From the NCBI RefSeq assembly GCF_038002765.1, contig NZ_JBBODE010000001.1, forward strand, positions 2,232,001 through 2,296,000: a stretch of 64,000 bases of DNA, written 5' to 3'. Each line of letters opens with the position of its first letter. Within the stretch, counting starts at the first letter, position 1. This stretch comes from Peribacillus sp. FSL H8-0477 (lineage in GTDB: Bacteria > Bacillota > Bacilli > Bacillales > DSM-1321). The position numbers and the translations under genes are program-made. Shown here one piece after another: positions 26,930 to 36,776 of this stretch. Below the pieces are notes generated by a model that was given only the letters and a program-made list of their open reading frames with translations, made no database searches and was not told the origin of the DNA.

Positions 26930-28732
26930 ATGAATGCAGTTACAGTAGTAATCGCTTCAATCTGTATCTTATTAATTGCCTATCGTTTATACGGTACCTT
27001 TATAGCTGCCAAGGTATTAAAACTCAATGATTCCATTCCGACACCCGCACATACACTTGAAGACGGAAAGGACTATGTACCAACAAATAAGTGGGTGACA
27101 TTCGGACATCATTTTGCTGCTATTGCCGCAGCAGGTCCACTGGTTGGTCCCATTCTTGCAGCCCAATTTGGTTATTTGCCAGGATTGCTCTGGCTGTTAA
27201 TCGGAGCAGTCGTCGGAGGGGCAGTTCATGATGCTGTCGTCTTATTCGCTTCAATGCGTCAAGATGGAAAATCTCTTTCTGAGGTAGCTAAGAAAGAATT
27301 AGGTCCTGTAGCAGGTTTTTGTACAGGTCTAGCTATGCTTTTCATCATTACCATTACAATGGCCGGCCTTTCTATGGTTGTGCTTCATGCTTTAGAAAAT
27401 AACCCTTGGGGAACCTTTGCCGTCGGTATTACGATTCCAATTGCAATGGGTGTTGGTATCTACCATAAACTCACCGGAAACCTAAAGTGGGCAACCATTG
27501 TCGGTTTCATCTTAATTATGGCCGGTATTTTTTTAGGACCACAAATTCAAAATACGGCATTTGGAGATTTCTTATCTCTTGAAGCAAGTACTTTAGCTCT
27601 TATTCTCCCAATCTATGCCTTTTTCGCGGCAGCATTACCAGTGTGGCTCTTGCTGGCACCTCGTGATTATCTAAGTACTTTTATGAAAATCGGCGTATTT
27701 ATTGCCTTAATCATTGGTGTATTTGTGGTTAATCCAGATATCCAATTCCCTGCATTTACTGAATTTATTAATGGCGGGGGGCCGATTGTAGCTGGTCCCG
27801 TATGGCCATTTATTTCAATAACAATCGCTTGTGGAGCTATTTCCGGTTTTCATGCATTTGTTGGTTCAGGAACCACACCAAAAATGCTAAATCGCTGGAG
27901 TGATATTAAACCCGTCGCATTTGGTGCGATGCTTGTAGAATGTTTAGTTGCAATTATGGCCTTAATTGCTGCGGTTGCCTTACAGCCCGGAGATTATTTT
28001 GCCATCAACTCCTCTCCTGAGGTTTTTGAAACACTAGGTATGCAAACTGTTCATTTAGGTGAACTAAGTAATGAAATCGGCATGGACTTAGAAGGTAGAA
28101 CAGGCGGGGCGGTTACCTTAGCTGTTGGTATGACCTATATCTTCACGGCTATTCCTTGGTTTGAGAACTTAGCTTCTTATTTCTTCCAATTCGTGATCCT
28201 ATTCGAAGCGGTATTTATCCTAACCGCTATTGACTCAGGCACGCGCGTTGCCCGTTATCTAATTCAAGACTTTTTCGGTGAATTTTATAAACCGCTTAAG
28301 CGTGTTGATTGGCTTCCTGGTAATCTATTTGCCAGCGCATTAGCCTGCTTTGTCTGGGGCTACTTACTCTACTCCGGAGATATCAGCTCGATATGGGCAC
28401 TCTTCGGTGTTTCTAATCAGTTGATGGCATCAATTGGCTTAATTGTTGGTACGACTGTTATTCTAAAAATCGCTGATAAACGCTGGTATATTCTTACCTG
28501 CCTGATTCCCCTTGCTTATCTATACGTAACCGTGAATGTTGCCGGATACTGGATGGTTAAGAACGTGTATTTGAATTCAGCATCTGCAGGATATAGTGTA
28601 ATCAATGGGGTTCTTTCTATTATTATGCTAGTATTAGGCTTAATTATCATCGTTACATCGATAAAGAAATGGACCGAGCTTTGGAAGATTCCGCAAGCGG
28701 AATTAGTTGCTCAATCAACTAAATCCGCGTAA
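26930..28732 (+). CDS. cstA: CstA-family carbon starvation protein / pyruvate-type carrier
   Basis: A 600-residue membrane protein with many hydrophobic segments and the CstA signature region FGHHFAAIAAAGPLVGPILA near residue 65. BtsT and CstA of E. coli take up pyruvate. The gene follows LytS/LytT by 154 bases and has its own cre site. It is shorter than E. coli CstA (about 700), a length usual in Bacillaceae. GGGGGG precedes the ATG. Confidence 0.92.
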   Translation: MNAVTVVIASICILLIAYRLYGTFIAAKVLKLNDSIPTPAHTLEDGKDYVPTNKWVTFGHHFAAIAAAGPLVGPILAAQFGYLPGLLWLLIGAVVGGAVHDAVVLFASMRQDGKSLSEVAKKELGPVAGFCTGLAMLFIITITMAGLSMVVLHALENNPWGTFAVGITIPIAMGVGIYHKLTGNLKWATIVGFILIMAGIFLGPQIQNTAFGDFLSLEASTLALILPIYAFFAAALPVWLLLAPRDYLSTFMKIGVFIALIIGVFVVNPDIQFPAFTEFINGGGPIVAGPVWPFISITIACGAISGFHAFVGSGTTPKMLNRWSDIKPVAFGAMLVECLVAIMALIAAVALQPGDYFAINSSPEVFETLGMQTVHLGELSNEIGMDLEGRTGGAVTLAVGMTYIFTAIPWFENLASYFFQFVILFEAVFILTAIDSGTRVARYLIQDFFGEFYKPLKRVDWLPGNLFASALACFVWGYLLYSGDISSIWALFGVSNQLMASIGLIVGTTVILKIADKRWYILTCLIPLAYLYVTVNVAGYWMVKNVYLNSASAGYSVINGVLSIIMLVLGLIIIVTSIKKWTELWKIPQAELVAQSTKSA

Positions 28733-28771
28733 AAAATCGACCGTCCCAATTAGGGGCGGTCGATTTTTTAT
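28733..28771 (+). terminator. Terminator of cstA
   Basis: AAAATCGACCG pairs with CGGTCGATTTT, with an inner CCC/GGG and T-rich end, overlapping the bases just after the stop. Confidence 0.85.
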
Positions 28772-28800
28772 TACTGCTCTTAATTCAGTTTCCATACCTC

Positions 28801-30732
28801 TTAGTCATTCTTTTTTAAGATAAGCGTGCTGATTTCTGATACGTTTACAGAGCTTGCTTTATATACGGAAATGTCTTCTATCCCGGCTTTTTCATTATCT
28901 ACAAGGACCGACCAATCCCCTTTAAAGGGCAAGTTGACTTCTACTTCCCACGGATTGCTATTATAAATCACAACCAATTCATTTGGTTGACCGAACAATC
29001 TGTATGCGATAACATTGGCCGGAGCTTCGATCCAGTTTACGTTCTGGTGAATTAACTGATACGATTCCAAACGGAAGCTCGGATAAGTTTTACGAAGCGT
29101 AATCAGCCCCTTGATGTATTCGATATCATCAGTATATTCTGCAGACCGTCTCCAATCGAGCTGGTTAATGATGTCCGGTGACTTATAACTATTTTCCTCC
29201 CCTCTTTTTGTCCGCATAAATTCCTGTCCTGCATGAAGAAAAGGAATACCCTGAGAGGTTAAGAGGATAGCTGAAGCAAGACGATGCATGCGCTTACGAA
29301 TCGCAGGCGATAAATCTTTGTTCGAGATTTCGAGCTTATCCCAAAGTGTATGGTTATCATGCGCTTCTGCATAAGTAACCACCTGACTTGGACTGGTAAA
29401 GGTCGCTGTAATATGGTCGTAGCTCCTTGCACAAATACCCCTTTTCATATTTTCTTCAAGACCGGGGGAATGGCTGATAAAACCTTTTTGCGTCGTGTCA
29501 AACGTACTTCCCTTCAAGCTGTCACGAAAAAAATCATTAAATTGAGCAATTCTTGGCATTAGGGAGGCATTTTTTTGATTCGCTTTTTGGTCTGCGGGCA
29601 GCGTTGTATGTAAATCCCATCCTTCCCCTAGGAGAATGATACTTGGATCTATGTCATCCAAGGCTTGGCGCACCTGATTCATCGTTTCAACATCATGTAT
29701 CCCCATTAAATCAAAACGAAACCCATCCAATTGATATTCATTTGCCCAATACGAAACAGAATCAACAATAAATTTTCTCATCATCATCCGCTCTGATGCC
29801 GTATCATTTCCTACGCCTGTCCCGTTCACTAATTGACCATTGTGATATCGAAAATAATAACCAGGCACTAGTTTGTTAAAGGAAGAATTTTCAACCGAAT
29901 AAACATGATTGTAGACCACATCCATAATCACTCGTAATCCTTGATCGTGAAAAGATTGAATCATTTGTTTCATTTCTTTAATTCTTGTTTTCGGATCGAA
30001 GGGATCTGTTGCATAGGAGCCTTCCGGAGCATTGAAATGATTGGGATCATACCCCCAGTTATATTGTAGACGTTCATCGTCTGCTTCATCGACTGTTGCG
30101 TAATCAAACATCGGCAGCAATTGTACATGCGTAACACCTAAGCTTTTAATATAATCAAGCCCTGTATCCATACCTGTAGGACCAGTCGTCCCTGTCTCTG
30201 CTAATCCTAAATATTTCCCTTTGTGAACAATCCCGCTTTCCGGATGAATAGAGGCATCACGAATATGAAGTTCATAAATAATCGTGTCCATCACAGAAGA
30301 ATGCTTAGGCTTTTCAGTCGACCAATTTTCAGGATTCGTGCTCTTGAGATTGACTACAACTCCCTTTTCACCATTAACCGTTACAGCACGTGCATACGGA
30401 TCAGTGACTTCCTTCCACTGTTCATTGCTTCTTACTTTATACGTATACACTAGGCCGTCTTGGTCACCCTCTAACTTTGCTGCCCACGTTCCCTTCTCAG
30501 AACGCTCCATCAGCATTTCTTTCCCGCTTTCTTCCTCTTGTTCGTATAGTACTAATCTCACTTCTGCTGCAAGAGGCGCCCATAAACGAAAGACAGTTGC
30601 CTGTTCATGATACCGATTACCTAAATCCTCACCATCATAATAAAAGAGGCGGTCAATCTCCTCTGCGGTGCTCCTTGTCTCTATATATGAGTGCTGGTTG
30701 ATATGCTCGATAACGAAGACCTCCTTCGACAA
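28801..30732 (-). CDS. pulA: Type I pullulanase
   Basis: A 643-residue GH13 debranching enzyme that cleaves alpha-1,6 links. It has the type I pullulanase signature YNWGYDPNHFNAPEGSYATD, nucleophile DGFRFDLMG, acid LLGEGWDLHT and EAHDNHTLWDK. It has no signal peptide, so it is cytoplasmic like B. subtilis AmyX. An N-terminal CBM48-like domain (VFRLWAPLAAEVRLVLY) is present. The start is uncertain: TTG 30732 opens the frame but has only a weak ribosome site, while an ideal AAGGAGG lies just inside the frame at 30726-30720 with no standard start codon at the right distance. Confidence 0.9.
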   Translation of the reverse strand: MSKEVFVIEHINQHSYIETRSTAEEIDRLFYYDGEDLGNRYHEQATVFRLWAPLAAEVRLVLYEQEEESGKEMLMERSEKGTWAAKLEGDQDGLVYTYKVRSNEQWKEVTDPYARAVTVNGEKGVVVNLKSTNPENWSTEKPKHSSVMDTIIYELHIRDASIHPESGIVHKGKYLGLAETGTTGPTGMDTGLDYIKSLGVTHVQLLPMFDYATVDEADDERLQYNWGYDPNHFNAPEGSYATDPFDPKTRIKEMKQMIQSFHDQGLRVIMDVVYNHVYSVENSSFNKLVPGYYFRYHNGQLVNGTGVGNDTASERMMMRKFIVDSVSYWANEYQLDGFRFDLMGIHDVETMNQVRQALDDIDPSIILLGEGWDLHTTLPADQKANQKNASLMPRIAQFNDFFRDSLKGSTFDTTQKGFISHSPGLEENMKRGICARSYDHITATFTSPSQVVTYAEAHDNHTLWDKLEISNKDLSPAIRKRMHRLASAILLTSQGIPFLHAGQEFMRTKRGEENSYKSPDIINQLDWRRSAEYTDDIEYIKGLITLRKTYPSFRLESYQLIHQNVNWIEAPANVIAYRLFGQPNELVVIYNSNPWEVEVNLPFKGDWSVLVDNEKAGIEDISVYKASSVNVSEISTLILKKND

Positions 30733-30976
30733 AATTCCCGTTATACTTTTTCCACATTTCCAGCATTTTCAAACAAGATAATGAGCGCATGTTGGAATCG
30801 TTACTCTAATAAGCTTATGTAAGATGAAAGCTGCATATTCACATCCATAAGCCATAAGTAACAGGTAGATGAATTTTCCGAAAAATCTAATATGATGGTT
30901 AATAAGCCTCTCTCTCTCATTCACAAACCATCTTTTTTATGGTATGAATAGAGAAAAGTAAAAAGGAGATGTCAAG

Positions 30977-31162
30977 ATGAATAAGGAAACCCTCGACTAT
31001 AAAATCGCCGACGTCAAAGCCGAATTTGTACGCTTACAAGATGATATGGAAAAATTGGATTCTGTAAATGGAAACAGCGGCCCAATTGAAAAACAACTAG
31101 ACAGGCTTCAGGACGAACTAAAGGCCCTTTATCAGCAGCGATTAGACGTTGATGAAGAATAA
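30977..31162 (+). CDS. Small coiled-coil protein, SE1832-like
   Basis: A 61-residue highly charged protein predicted to be helical throughout (heptad-like MNKETLDYKIADVKAEFVRL and KQLDRLQDELKALYQQRLD). It resembles the small SE1832 family of Firmicutes, whose function is unknown. A strong AAAAGGAGAT ribosome site precedes the ATG, which supports real translation. Confidence 0.75.
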   Translation: MNKETLDYKIADVKAEFVRLQDDMEKLDSVNGNSGPIEKQLDRLQDELKALYQQRLDVDEE

Positions 31163-31176
31163 ATCTACAACAAAAT

Positions 31177-31249
31177 AGGGGCTGAGCTATTTGGATCTGG
31201 AAGCCGTGCCTTTGGGTTTCCTTCCCCAAATAGTGATGTTTGCTGCCCT
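31177..31249. ncRNA. Candidate structured RNA or long hairpin
   Basis: Nested pairing: AGGGGC (31177-31182) with GCCCT (31245-31249), CTATTTGG (31187-31194) with CCAAATAG (31226-31233), and GGAA (31199-31202) with TTCC (31218-31221). It lies between the SE1832-like stop and the helicase terminator and has no poly-T tail of its own. No known family was recognised; it may simply be transcript-end structure. Confidence 0.3.
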
Positions 31250-31256
31250 GCCATAA

Positions 31257-31287
31257 AAAAACAGCTCACATATCTGTGAACTGTTTT
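31257..31287 (-). terminator. Terminator of the DbpA-like helicase gene
   Basis: AACAG-TCACA / TGTGA-CTGTT stem with a T7 run on the minus strand side, just after the helicase stop. Confidence 0.85.
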
Positions 31288-31293
31288 CCTAAC

Positions 31294-32739
31294 TTATTTC
31301 AAGGCTTCGTGAACCTTTAGCTGTTTACCTTTTATGGTTGTATTTTTCATAGCTTTTAACACTTGCGGTCCTTTTCCATTAAGGATTTCAACATATGAGA
31401 CAGTATCCTGAATGGTGATGATCCCAATATCTTCAGCTGAAACGCCATTAATCTTAGCGATGGTTCCCACGAAATCAACAGCACGGATTTTCTTTTTCTT
31501 GCCTCCATTAAAATAGAGCTTCATGATTTGACTATTTAACTGGTCACTTTTAGACTTTTTAATAGTTGGCTGAGCAGCAAGTTTCTTTTCAAAATCAGCC
31601 TGGCTGTTGTTTTTCTCTTCGTTAGAAGGAGCCTTCATTCTTGGGATATTAAATCCTATATAACTTTCTATTTCACTTAAGAATTTATCCTCAAATGGGG
31701 TAACCAACGTAATGGCCTTCCCTTTTTTACCGGCACGGCCAGTTCTGCCTGTTCGGTGTACATAGCTTTCCTTTTCTAATGGCAGATCATAATTAATGAC
31801 ATGTGTGATGCTGTCAATATCTATGCCTCTTGCTGCCACATCTGTGGCCACTAGATAACGGAATTCTCCCCGCTTGAATTCATTCATGACATCCAATCTT
31901 TCCTTTTGCTCCATTCCACCATGAATCTTATCCACTGGGTAATTCAAATCCGCAAGATCATCACACAGCTGATCAACACGATCCTTAGTACGGCAAAAAA
32001 TAATGCAGCTATCCGGATTTTCTACCACCATTAGATTGTGAAGTAAGGCTGTTTTATCACTATCTCCAGCTTCCAAAACATAGTGATCAATTTTATCCGT
32101 TGTTAAACCCGTTGCTTTTATTTCAATATCCGTAGAGTTGTTCATATGCTTATTTGATAATTTTTTTATATCTTCAGGAAGGGTAGCTGAGAACAGCATC
32201 GTCACCCGTTTTTTAGGCAGTTCATGGATAATTGCTTCTACTTGATCAATAAAACCCATGTTCAGCATCTCATCTGCCTCATCAATTACTAGATAACTCA
32301 AACGATCTAAAGCTAGCGTTCCCTTCTCAATATGGTCAAGGACGCGGCCTGGTGTACCAACCACTACATGGCTCTTTTGTTTTAACTCAGCTGCCTGTGG
32401 AGCAAATGGTTGTTTACCATAAACAGCCGTTGCTTTTATACGTTTATAACGCCCGATATTCGTGATATCTTCCTTCACTTGAACTGCCAGTTCACGTGTT
32501 GGTGATAAAATTAAGGCTTGAGGTTTATTTTCTGCCCAATCCACCATTTCACAAATAGGAATCCCAAATGCCGCTGTCTTCCCACTGCCCGTTTGTGATT
32601 TTACAACCAGATCTTTTTTCTTCAGGGCAACCGGAATCACTTCGTTTTGTACCTCTGTTGGCACAGTAAACCCTAAATCCTCGAGTGCACGTACAATTTC
32701 ATCACTTAATGCGTAATCTGTAAATTTTCTTTTCGTCAT
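31294..32739 (-). CDS. dbpA: DEAD-box RNA helicase, DbpA/YxiN type
   Basis: A 481-residue ATP-dependent RNA helicase. Motifs run in order: Q motif region, [14 protein letters not shown] (Walker A), [24 protein letters not shown], and [13 protein letters not shown]. The C-terminal domain ([20 protein letters not shown]) is the DbpA-type RNA-binding domain that targets hairpin 92 of 23S rRNA in E. coli DbpA and B. subtilis YxiN, which points to a role in 50S ribosome assembly. Length fits YxiN. Confidence 0.92.
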   Translation of the reverse strand: MTKRKFTDYALSDEIVRALEDLGFTVPTEVQNEVIPVALKKKDLVVKSQTGSGKTAAFGIPICEMVDWAENKPQALILSPTRELAVQVKEDITNIGRYKRIKATAVYGKQPFAPQAAELKQKSHVVVGTPGRVLDHIEKGTLALDRLSYLVIDEADEMLNMGFIDQVEAIIHELPKKRVTMLFSATLPEDIKKLSNKHMNNSTDIEIKATGLTTDKIDHYVLEAGDSDKTALLHNLMVVENPDSCIIFCRTKDRVDQLCDDLADLNYPVDKIHGGMEQKERLDVMNEFKRGEFRYLVATDVAARGIDIDSITHVINYDLPLEKESYVHRTGRTGRAGKKGKAITLVTPFEDKFLSEIESYIGFNIPRMKAPSNEEKNNSQADFEKKLAAQPTIKKSKSDQLNSQIMKLYFNGGKKKKIRAVDFVGTIAKINGVSAEDIGIITIQDTVSYVEILNGKGPQVLKAMKNTTIKGKQLKVHEALK

Positions 32740-33160
32740 ATAGCTGCCTCATTTATTGTATAGTATCGTATTTCCTAACCCATGTCCGTTCTACTTATAT
32801 TATATCCAACTTCCCATTATACTCGAAAACGAACCATAATGAGATTTTTACGAGAAACAAAGGGAATGATAAAACAATCATCAGTCTATATTCACAGGAA
32901 AACATGCCTACATACCCACCATTTATCTCTTTGTAATGAATTATCTACGAAAATTGTTTCACGTGGAACGCACTCTTTCTATACCCTATTTATTTGTGTA
33001 CCCATTCATCCGAACGGATGCAGATAAGTAAGCTAAAACTACTTTCTTAAAAAAAAAATTACATTAAACTCTTATTTTCATTTATTATTGGGTAAATACC
33101 ACTAGTAAGAGTATTTATCTATAATTATTTTTATTTCTAACATATATCAAGGAGGAAATC
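32740..33160. other. Intergenic region with a degenerate parS-like site
   Basis: About 420 bp without a supported gene. It contains the parS-like sequence at 32955-32970, an AT-rich stretch, and AAGGAGGA before the ABC transporter start at 33161. Confidence 0.5.
32955..32970. promoter_or_regulatory. Degenerate parS site
   Basis: TGTTTCACGTGGAACG matches the ParB/Spo0J binding site TGTTTCACGTGAAACA at 14 of 16 positions, with the central CACGTG intact. Together with the perfect copy at 61564 it fits an origin-proximal ParB-loading zone. Confidence 0.6.
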
Positions 33161-34600
33161 ATGAGGAAATTTCGACAACCGTTAATGATCGCATTAATGA
33201 CCTTATTACTATCATTCATAGCTCCATTCGCTCAAGCAGCAACAACCGACGAAAAGACCTATCAAATTGCTACAGATATTACTTTTGCACCATTTGAATT
33301 TCAAGAAACAAACGGTGAGTATGTCGGTATTGATATCGATTTACTCAACGCGATCGCTGAAGATCAAGGATTTAAAGTAGAAATTAAGCCCTTAGGGTTT
33401 AATGCTGCCGTACAAGCTCTTGAATCCAAGCAGGTAGATGGCGTCATTGCTGGTATGAGTATCACCGATGAACGGAAAAATAAATTTGATTTCTCTGATC
33501 CATATTTTGATTCTGGTGTGGTCATGGCCGTTAAAGAAGGCAATGACAAAATAAAAGAATATAAAGATTTAAAAGAAAAAAAAGTCGCGGTTAAAACAGG
33601 TACAGAAGGTGCAAGCTTTGCTACCAGTATTAAAGATAAATACGGTTTTAAAATTGTCACATTCGATGATTCAGCCAATATGTATGATGATGTAAAAACA
33701 GGTAATTCTACTGCTGTTTTTGATGATTATCCAGTTCTTGCTTACGGAGCTAACCAAGGTAACGGACTTGAACTAGTTACGGAGAAGGAATCCGGCGGCT
33801 CATATGGTTTTGCCGTTTCTAAAGGACAAAATCCCGAGCTTATTCAGCAATTTAATGAAGGGCTAAGTAATTTAAAAGAATCAGGTGAGTACGACAAGAT
33901 CTTAGACACGTACCTATCAGCACCTAAAAGCGATGAAGATAAAGGGGTTCTCGGTTTAATCAAATCGAGCTATCCAAGTCTGTTAAAAGGGTTAGGCATG
34001 ACATTGATGCTGACGGTTGTTTCGTTGATTATCGCTTCCATACTCGGAATTGTATTCGGTTTGTGCCGAGTTGCTAAAAATAAAGCGTTAAATATACTGG
34101 GCAGTATTTATGTGGACATATTCCGTGGAACACCGCTGATTGTACAAGCGTTCTTCTTCTACTTTGGTGTTCCTGCTGCACTTGATTTCCGTATTTCAGC
34201 AATTACAGCAGGTCTATTGACCCTTAGCTTAAATGCTGGGGCCTATATGGCTGAGATTGTCCGCGGAGGTATTGAATCTGTAGATAAGGGCCAGATGGAG
34301 GCTGCACGCAGCTTAGGTCTTCCTTACAAAAAAGCAATGGCAAAGGTTGTTCTTCCTCAAGCCATTACGTTAATGATTCCTTCTTTCATTAATCAATTTA
34401 TCATCACATTGAAAGATACTTCTATTCTCTCGATCATAGGAATTAATGAATTAACTCAAAGCGGTAAGATCATTATCGCCAGAAATTTAGAATCATTTAA
34501 TATGTGGTTAATCGTTGGGTTAATGTACTTTATTATTATCATGATTTTAACAAAAGTATCGCAGCGTTTAGAGAGGAGAATCCAGAATGGCAAAGCTTAA
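33161..34600 (+). CDS. Polar amino acid ABC transporter, substrate-binding/permease fusion
   Basis: A 479-residue fusion. A signal peptide (cleavage after PFAQA) leads into an SBP_bac_3 domain to about residue 250 ([32 protein letters not shown]), followed by a His/Glu/Gln/Opine permease domain with the EAA loop [20 protein letters not shown]. The binding protein is thus tethered to the membrane channel. The substrate is probably glutamine, arginine or another polar amino acid; it cannot be narrowed further. The ATPase gene overlaps by 14 bases. Confidence 0.92.
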   Translation: MRKFRQPLMIALMTLLLSFIAPFAQAATTDEKTYQIATDITFAPFEFQETNGEYVGIDIDLLNAIAEDQGFKVEIKPLGFNAAVQALESKQVDGVIAGMSITDERKNKFDFSDPYFDSGVVMAVKEGNDKIKEYKDLKEKKVAVKTGTEGASFATSIKDKYGFKIVTFDDSANMYDDVKTGNSTAVFDDYPVLAYGANQGNGLELVTEKESGGSYGFAVSKGQNPELIQQFNEGLSNLKESGEYDKILDTYLSAPKSDEDKGVLGLIKSSYPSLLKGLGMTLMLTVVSLIIASILGIVFGLCRVAKNKALNILGSIYVDIFRGTPLIVQAFFFYFGVPAALDFRISAITAGLLTLSLNAGAYMAEIVRGGIESVDKGQMEAARSLGLPYKKAMAKVVLPQAITLMIPSFINQFIITLKDTSILSIIGINELTQSGKIIIARNLESFNMWLIVGLMYFIIIMILTKVSQRLERRIQNGKA

Positions 34601-35315
34601 GGTCAATCAACTGAAAAAATCATATGGTTCATTAGAAGTACTCAAGGGCATTGATCTTGAGGTACAGGAAGGTGAAGTTGTTTGCCTAATTGGTCCCTCT
34701 GGTTCAGGAAAAAGCACCCTTTTACGCTGTATGAATTTATTAGAGGAAGTAAATGGCGGAGAAGTGATGATTGATCATACACTGCTGACAGATAAGAAAG
34801 TCAATATTAATAAAGTTCGAGAAAATATTGGAATGGTTTTTCAGCATTTTAACTTATTCCCTCATTTATCAGTTCTAGATAATATCACACTTTCTCCAAT
34901 AGAATTAAAGAAAAATACAAAAGCAGAGGCCAAAGAAATTGCATTGAAATTACTGGATCGCGTTGGTCTGGCAGATAAAGCGAATGCAAGACCTGCTCAA
35001 CTATCCGGCGGACAAAAACAACGTGTCGCCATCGCAAGAGCCTTGGCCATGAATCCTGATATTATGCTGTTTGACGAACCAACAAGTGCCTTAGATCCAG
35101 AGATGGTCGGAGAAGTTCTGGCAGTTATTCAACAATTGGCAACTGAAGGCATGACAATGGTCATCGTTACACATGAAATGGGATTTGCCAGGGAAGTCGC
35201 CAACCAAGTCATCTTTATGGATGGCGGATTGGTTGTTGAAAAAGGCACACCTGCAGAAGTGTTTACCAACCCTACACATCCAAGAACACAAGACTTCTTG
35301 GATAAAGTTTTATAA
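34587..35315 (+). CDS. glnQ: Polar amino acid ABC transporter ATP-binding protein
   Basis: A 242-residue ATPase with Walker [11 protein letters not shown]-loop [16 protein letters not shown], signature LSGGQKQR, Walker [15 protein letters not shown] and switch His VTHEMGF. This is the GlnQ/HisP subgroup. GAGGAG inside the permease gene precedes the ATG, so translation is coupled to the fusion protein. The gene symbol reflects the subgroup, not proven glutamine specificity. Confidence 0.92.
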   Translation: MAKLKVNQLKKSYGSLEVLKGIDLEVQEGEVVCLIGPSGSGKSTLLRCMNLLEEVNGGEVMIDHTLLTDKKVNINKVRENIGMVFQHFNLFPHLSVLDNITLSPIELKKNTKAEAKEIALKLLDRVGLADKANARPAQLSGGQKQRVAIARALAMNPDIMLFDEPTSALDPEMVGEVLAVIQQLATEGMTMVIVTHEMGFAREVANQVIFMDGGLVVEKGTPAEVFTNPTHPRTQDFLDKVL

Positions 35316-35332
35316 AAGATTACCTTACTAGT

Positions 35333-35365
35333 AAACGCTGGAGTTCTCTTACTTCAGCGTTTTTG
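35333..35365 (+). terminator. Terminator of the amino acid ABC operon
   Basis: AAACGCTG pairs with CAGCGTTT, followed by further T residues. Confidence 0.75.
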
Positions 35366-35390
35366 GTTTGGATGCTAAGAATATTGCATG

Positions 35391-35404
35391 TAGGTAATTA
35401 CCTA
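35391..35404. promoter_or_regulatory. Perfect 14-bp palindrome, possible operator
   Basis: TAGGTAATTACCTA is a perfect palindrome, about 90 bp before the pseudouridine synthase start. It has the form of a dimeric repressor site (MarR/HxlR-like), but no regulator was identified. Confidence 0.35.
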
Positions 35405-35491
35405 TTGTATTGTTAAAGAAGATAAATAGCGTATATGCCTCTTCTCTTCATGGAAAGGCAGTAAACTCTAAAATAAGGAAGTGTCCATGCT

Positions 35492-36199
35492 TTGAGAATT
35501 AATAAATTTATAAGCGAATCTGGAAAAGCCTCCAGACGCGGAGCAGATAAATTAGTCAGTGAAGGCAGAGTAACGATTAATGGAAAAACTGCTAAAATAG
35601 GTGATCAAGTGGAACCTGGAGATGATATTCGCGTCAGCGGAGCCCAAATCGGTATTGTGAAAAACAATGTCTATATTGCGTTAAATAAACCTGTAGGTAT
35701 CACGAGTACATCAGAAAAAAAAGTTAAAGGGAATATAATTGATTTAGTCAATCATCCTCTGCGCATATCACATATTGGACGCCTTGATAAGGAGTCAGAG
35801 GGATTAATTCTCCTTACGAATGATGGGGATATCGTAAATGAAATCTTAAGAGCTGAAAATAAGCATGAAAAGGAATATATTGTTTCAGTAGACAAGCCCA
35901 TAACACCAGAATTTTTAGAGAAAATGGCTTCTGGTGTAAAAATCCTTGATACGATAACGTTACCGTGTGAGGTTACGCAACTTTCCAAATTTGATTTTAA
36001 AATTATCCTCACTCAAGGATTAAATCGTCAAATTCGCCGCATGTGTGCCGAACTAGGGTATGAAGTGTATCGTTTACAGCGGGTAAGGATTATGAATATA
36101 CAGCTTGGCAGTCTTCCAGTTGGTCAATGGCGTGATCTGACAAAAAAAGAACGTAATCAACTATTTGAGGATTTAAACTACGAACCAAAAGAGTGGTAA
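35492..36199 (+). CDS. rluF: 23S rRNA pseudouridine synthase, RluF type
   Basis: A 235-residue RsuA/RluB/RluF-family enzyme that makes pseudouridine in rRNA. An N-terminal S4 RNA-binding domain (MRINKFISESGKASRRGADK) is followed by the catalytic motif GRLDKESEGLILLTNDG with its active-site Asp, and by the C-terminal LTQGLNRQIRRMCAELGYEV. The QGLNRQIRRM form and size fit RluF (position 2604) rather than RsuA. It starts at TTG with AAGGAAG upstream. Confidence 0.85.
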   Translation: MRINKFISESGKASRRGADKLVSEGRVTINGKTAKIGDQVEPGDDIRVSGAQIGIVKNNVYIALNKPVGITSTSEKKVKGNIIDLVNHPLRISHIGRLDKESEGLILLTNDGDIVNEILRAENKHEKEYIVSVDKPITPEFLEKMASGVKILDTITLPCEVTQLSKFDFKIILTQGLNRQIRRMCAELGYEVYRLQRVRIMNIQLGSLPVGQWRDLTKKERNQLFEDLNYEPKEW

Positions 36200-36300
36200 A
36201 CCTATTTTTTATGGAAATATTATCATCTCCAATTCTTGATTTTATAAAAGCTATCGGCAATACTAAAGAGGAACAACTTTAAACGAAGGAGATGTAAATA

Positions 36301-36636
36301 ATGCTAATCGTAACCAATCGAATCAAGGTAAAAAAAGGCATGGGTGCAGTTATGGCTCCAGGGTTTACAGCACCTGGCCCGCTGGATACAACTGAAGGCT
36401 TTGTAAAAGTAGAAGTCCTTTTAACACAAAATCTTGAAGACTATGATGAATTAAATGTAAATATGTACTGGGAAAACCTTGATAACTTTACTGCATGGAG
36501 AAATAGCGATGCCTTTAAAGCGGCTCATAAACGTCCTGAACCAAGTGCAGACGAAGTTAAAAAGGAATCACCTATTATAGGCAGTGAACTAATTACCTAT
36601 GAAGTGGCCGCAGTTAAAGAAGCAATCTCTAAATAA
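36301..36636 (+). CDS. hmoA: Heme-degrading monooxygenase, IsdG/HmoA type
   Basis: A 111-residue ABM-fold protein that opens heme and releases iron. The IsdG-family catalytic triad is at the expected positions: Asn6 (MLIVTNR), Trp66 (NFTAWRN) and His76 (AFKAAHKR). The sequence is close to the B. subtilis HmoA pattern (EVLLTQNLEDYDE). AAGGAGATG precedes the ATG. A single Fur half-site-like ATTATCA lies upstream, too weak to claim iron control. Confidence 0.88.
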   Translation: MLIVTNRIKVKKGMGAVMAPGFTAPGPLDTTEGFVKVEVLLTQNLEDYDELNVNMYWENLDNFTAWRNSDAFKAAHKRPEPSADEVKKESPIIGSELITYEVAAVKEAISK

Positions 36637-36644
36637 ATCAACAT

Positions 36645-36677
36645 AAAGAGGCGCACTCATCTGCAGCCTCTTTTTTT
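36645..36677 (+). terminator. Terminator of hmoA
   Basis: AGAGGC (36647-36652) pairs with GCCTCT (36666-36671), followed by T7. Confidence 0.75.
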
Positions 36678-36776
36678 CCCCCTAATATCCTATTCATTAA
36701 TCTTTTTTCATTTGTACACTTGTTGGTCACATCAACATAGTATTCTTTGGGTATACCAAATTAGGAGGTACTACAA

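Noticed and set aside
36212-36235. Fur box upstream of hmoA
   Set aside because: Only one half-site (ATTATCA) matches; the other arm agrees at about 2 of 7 positions.
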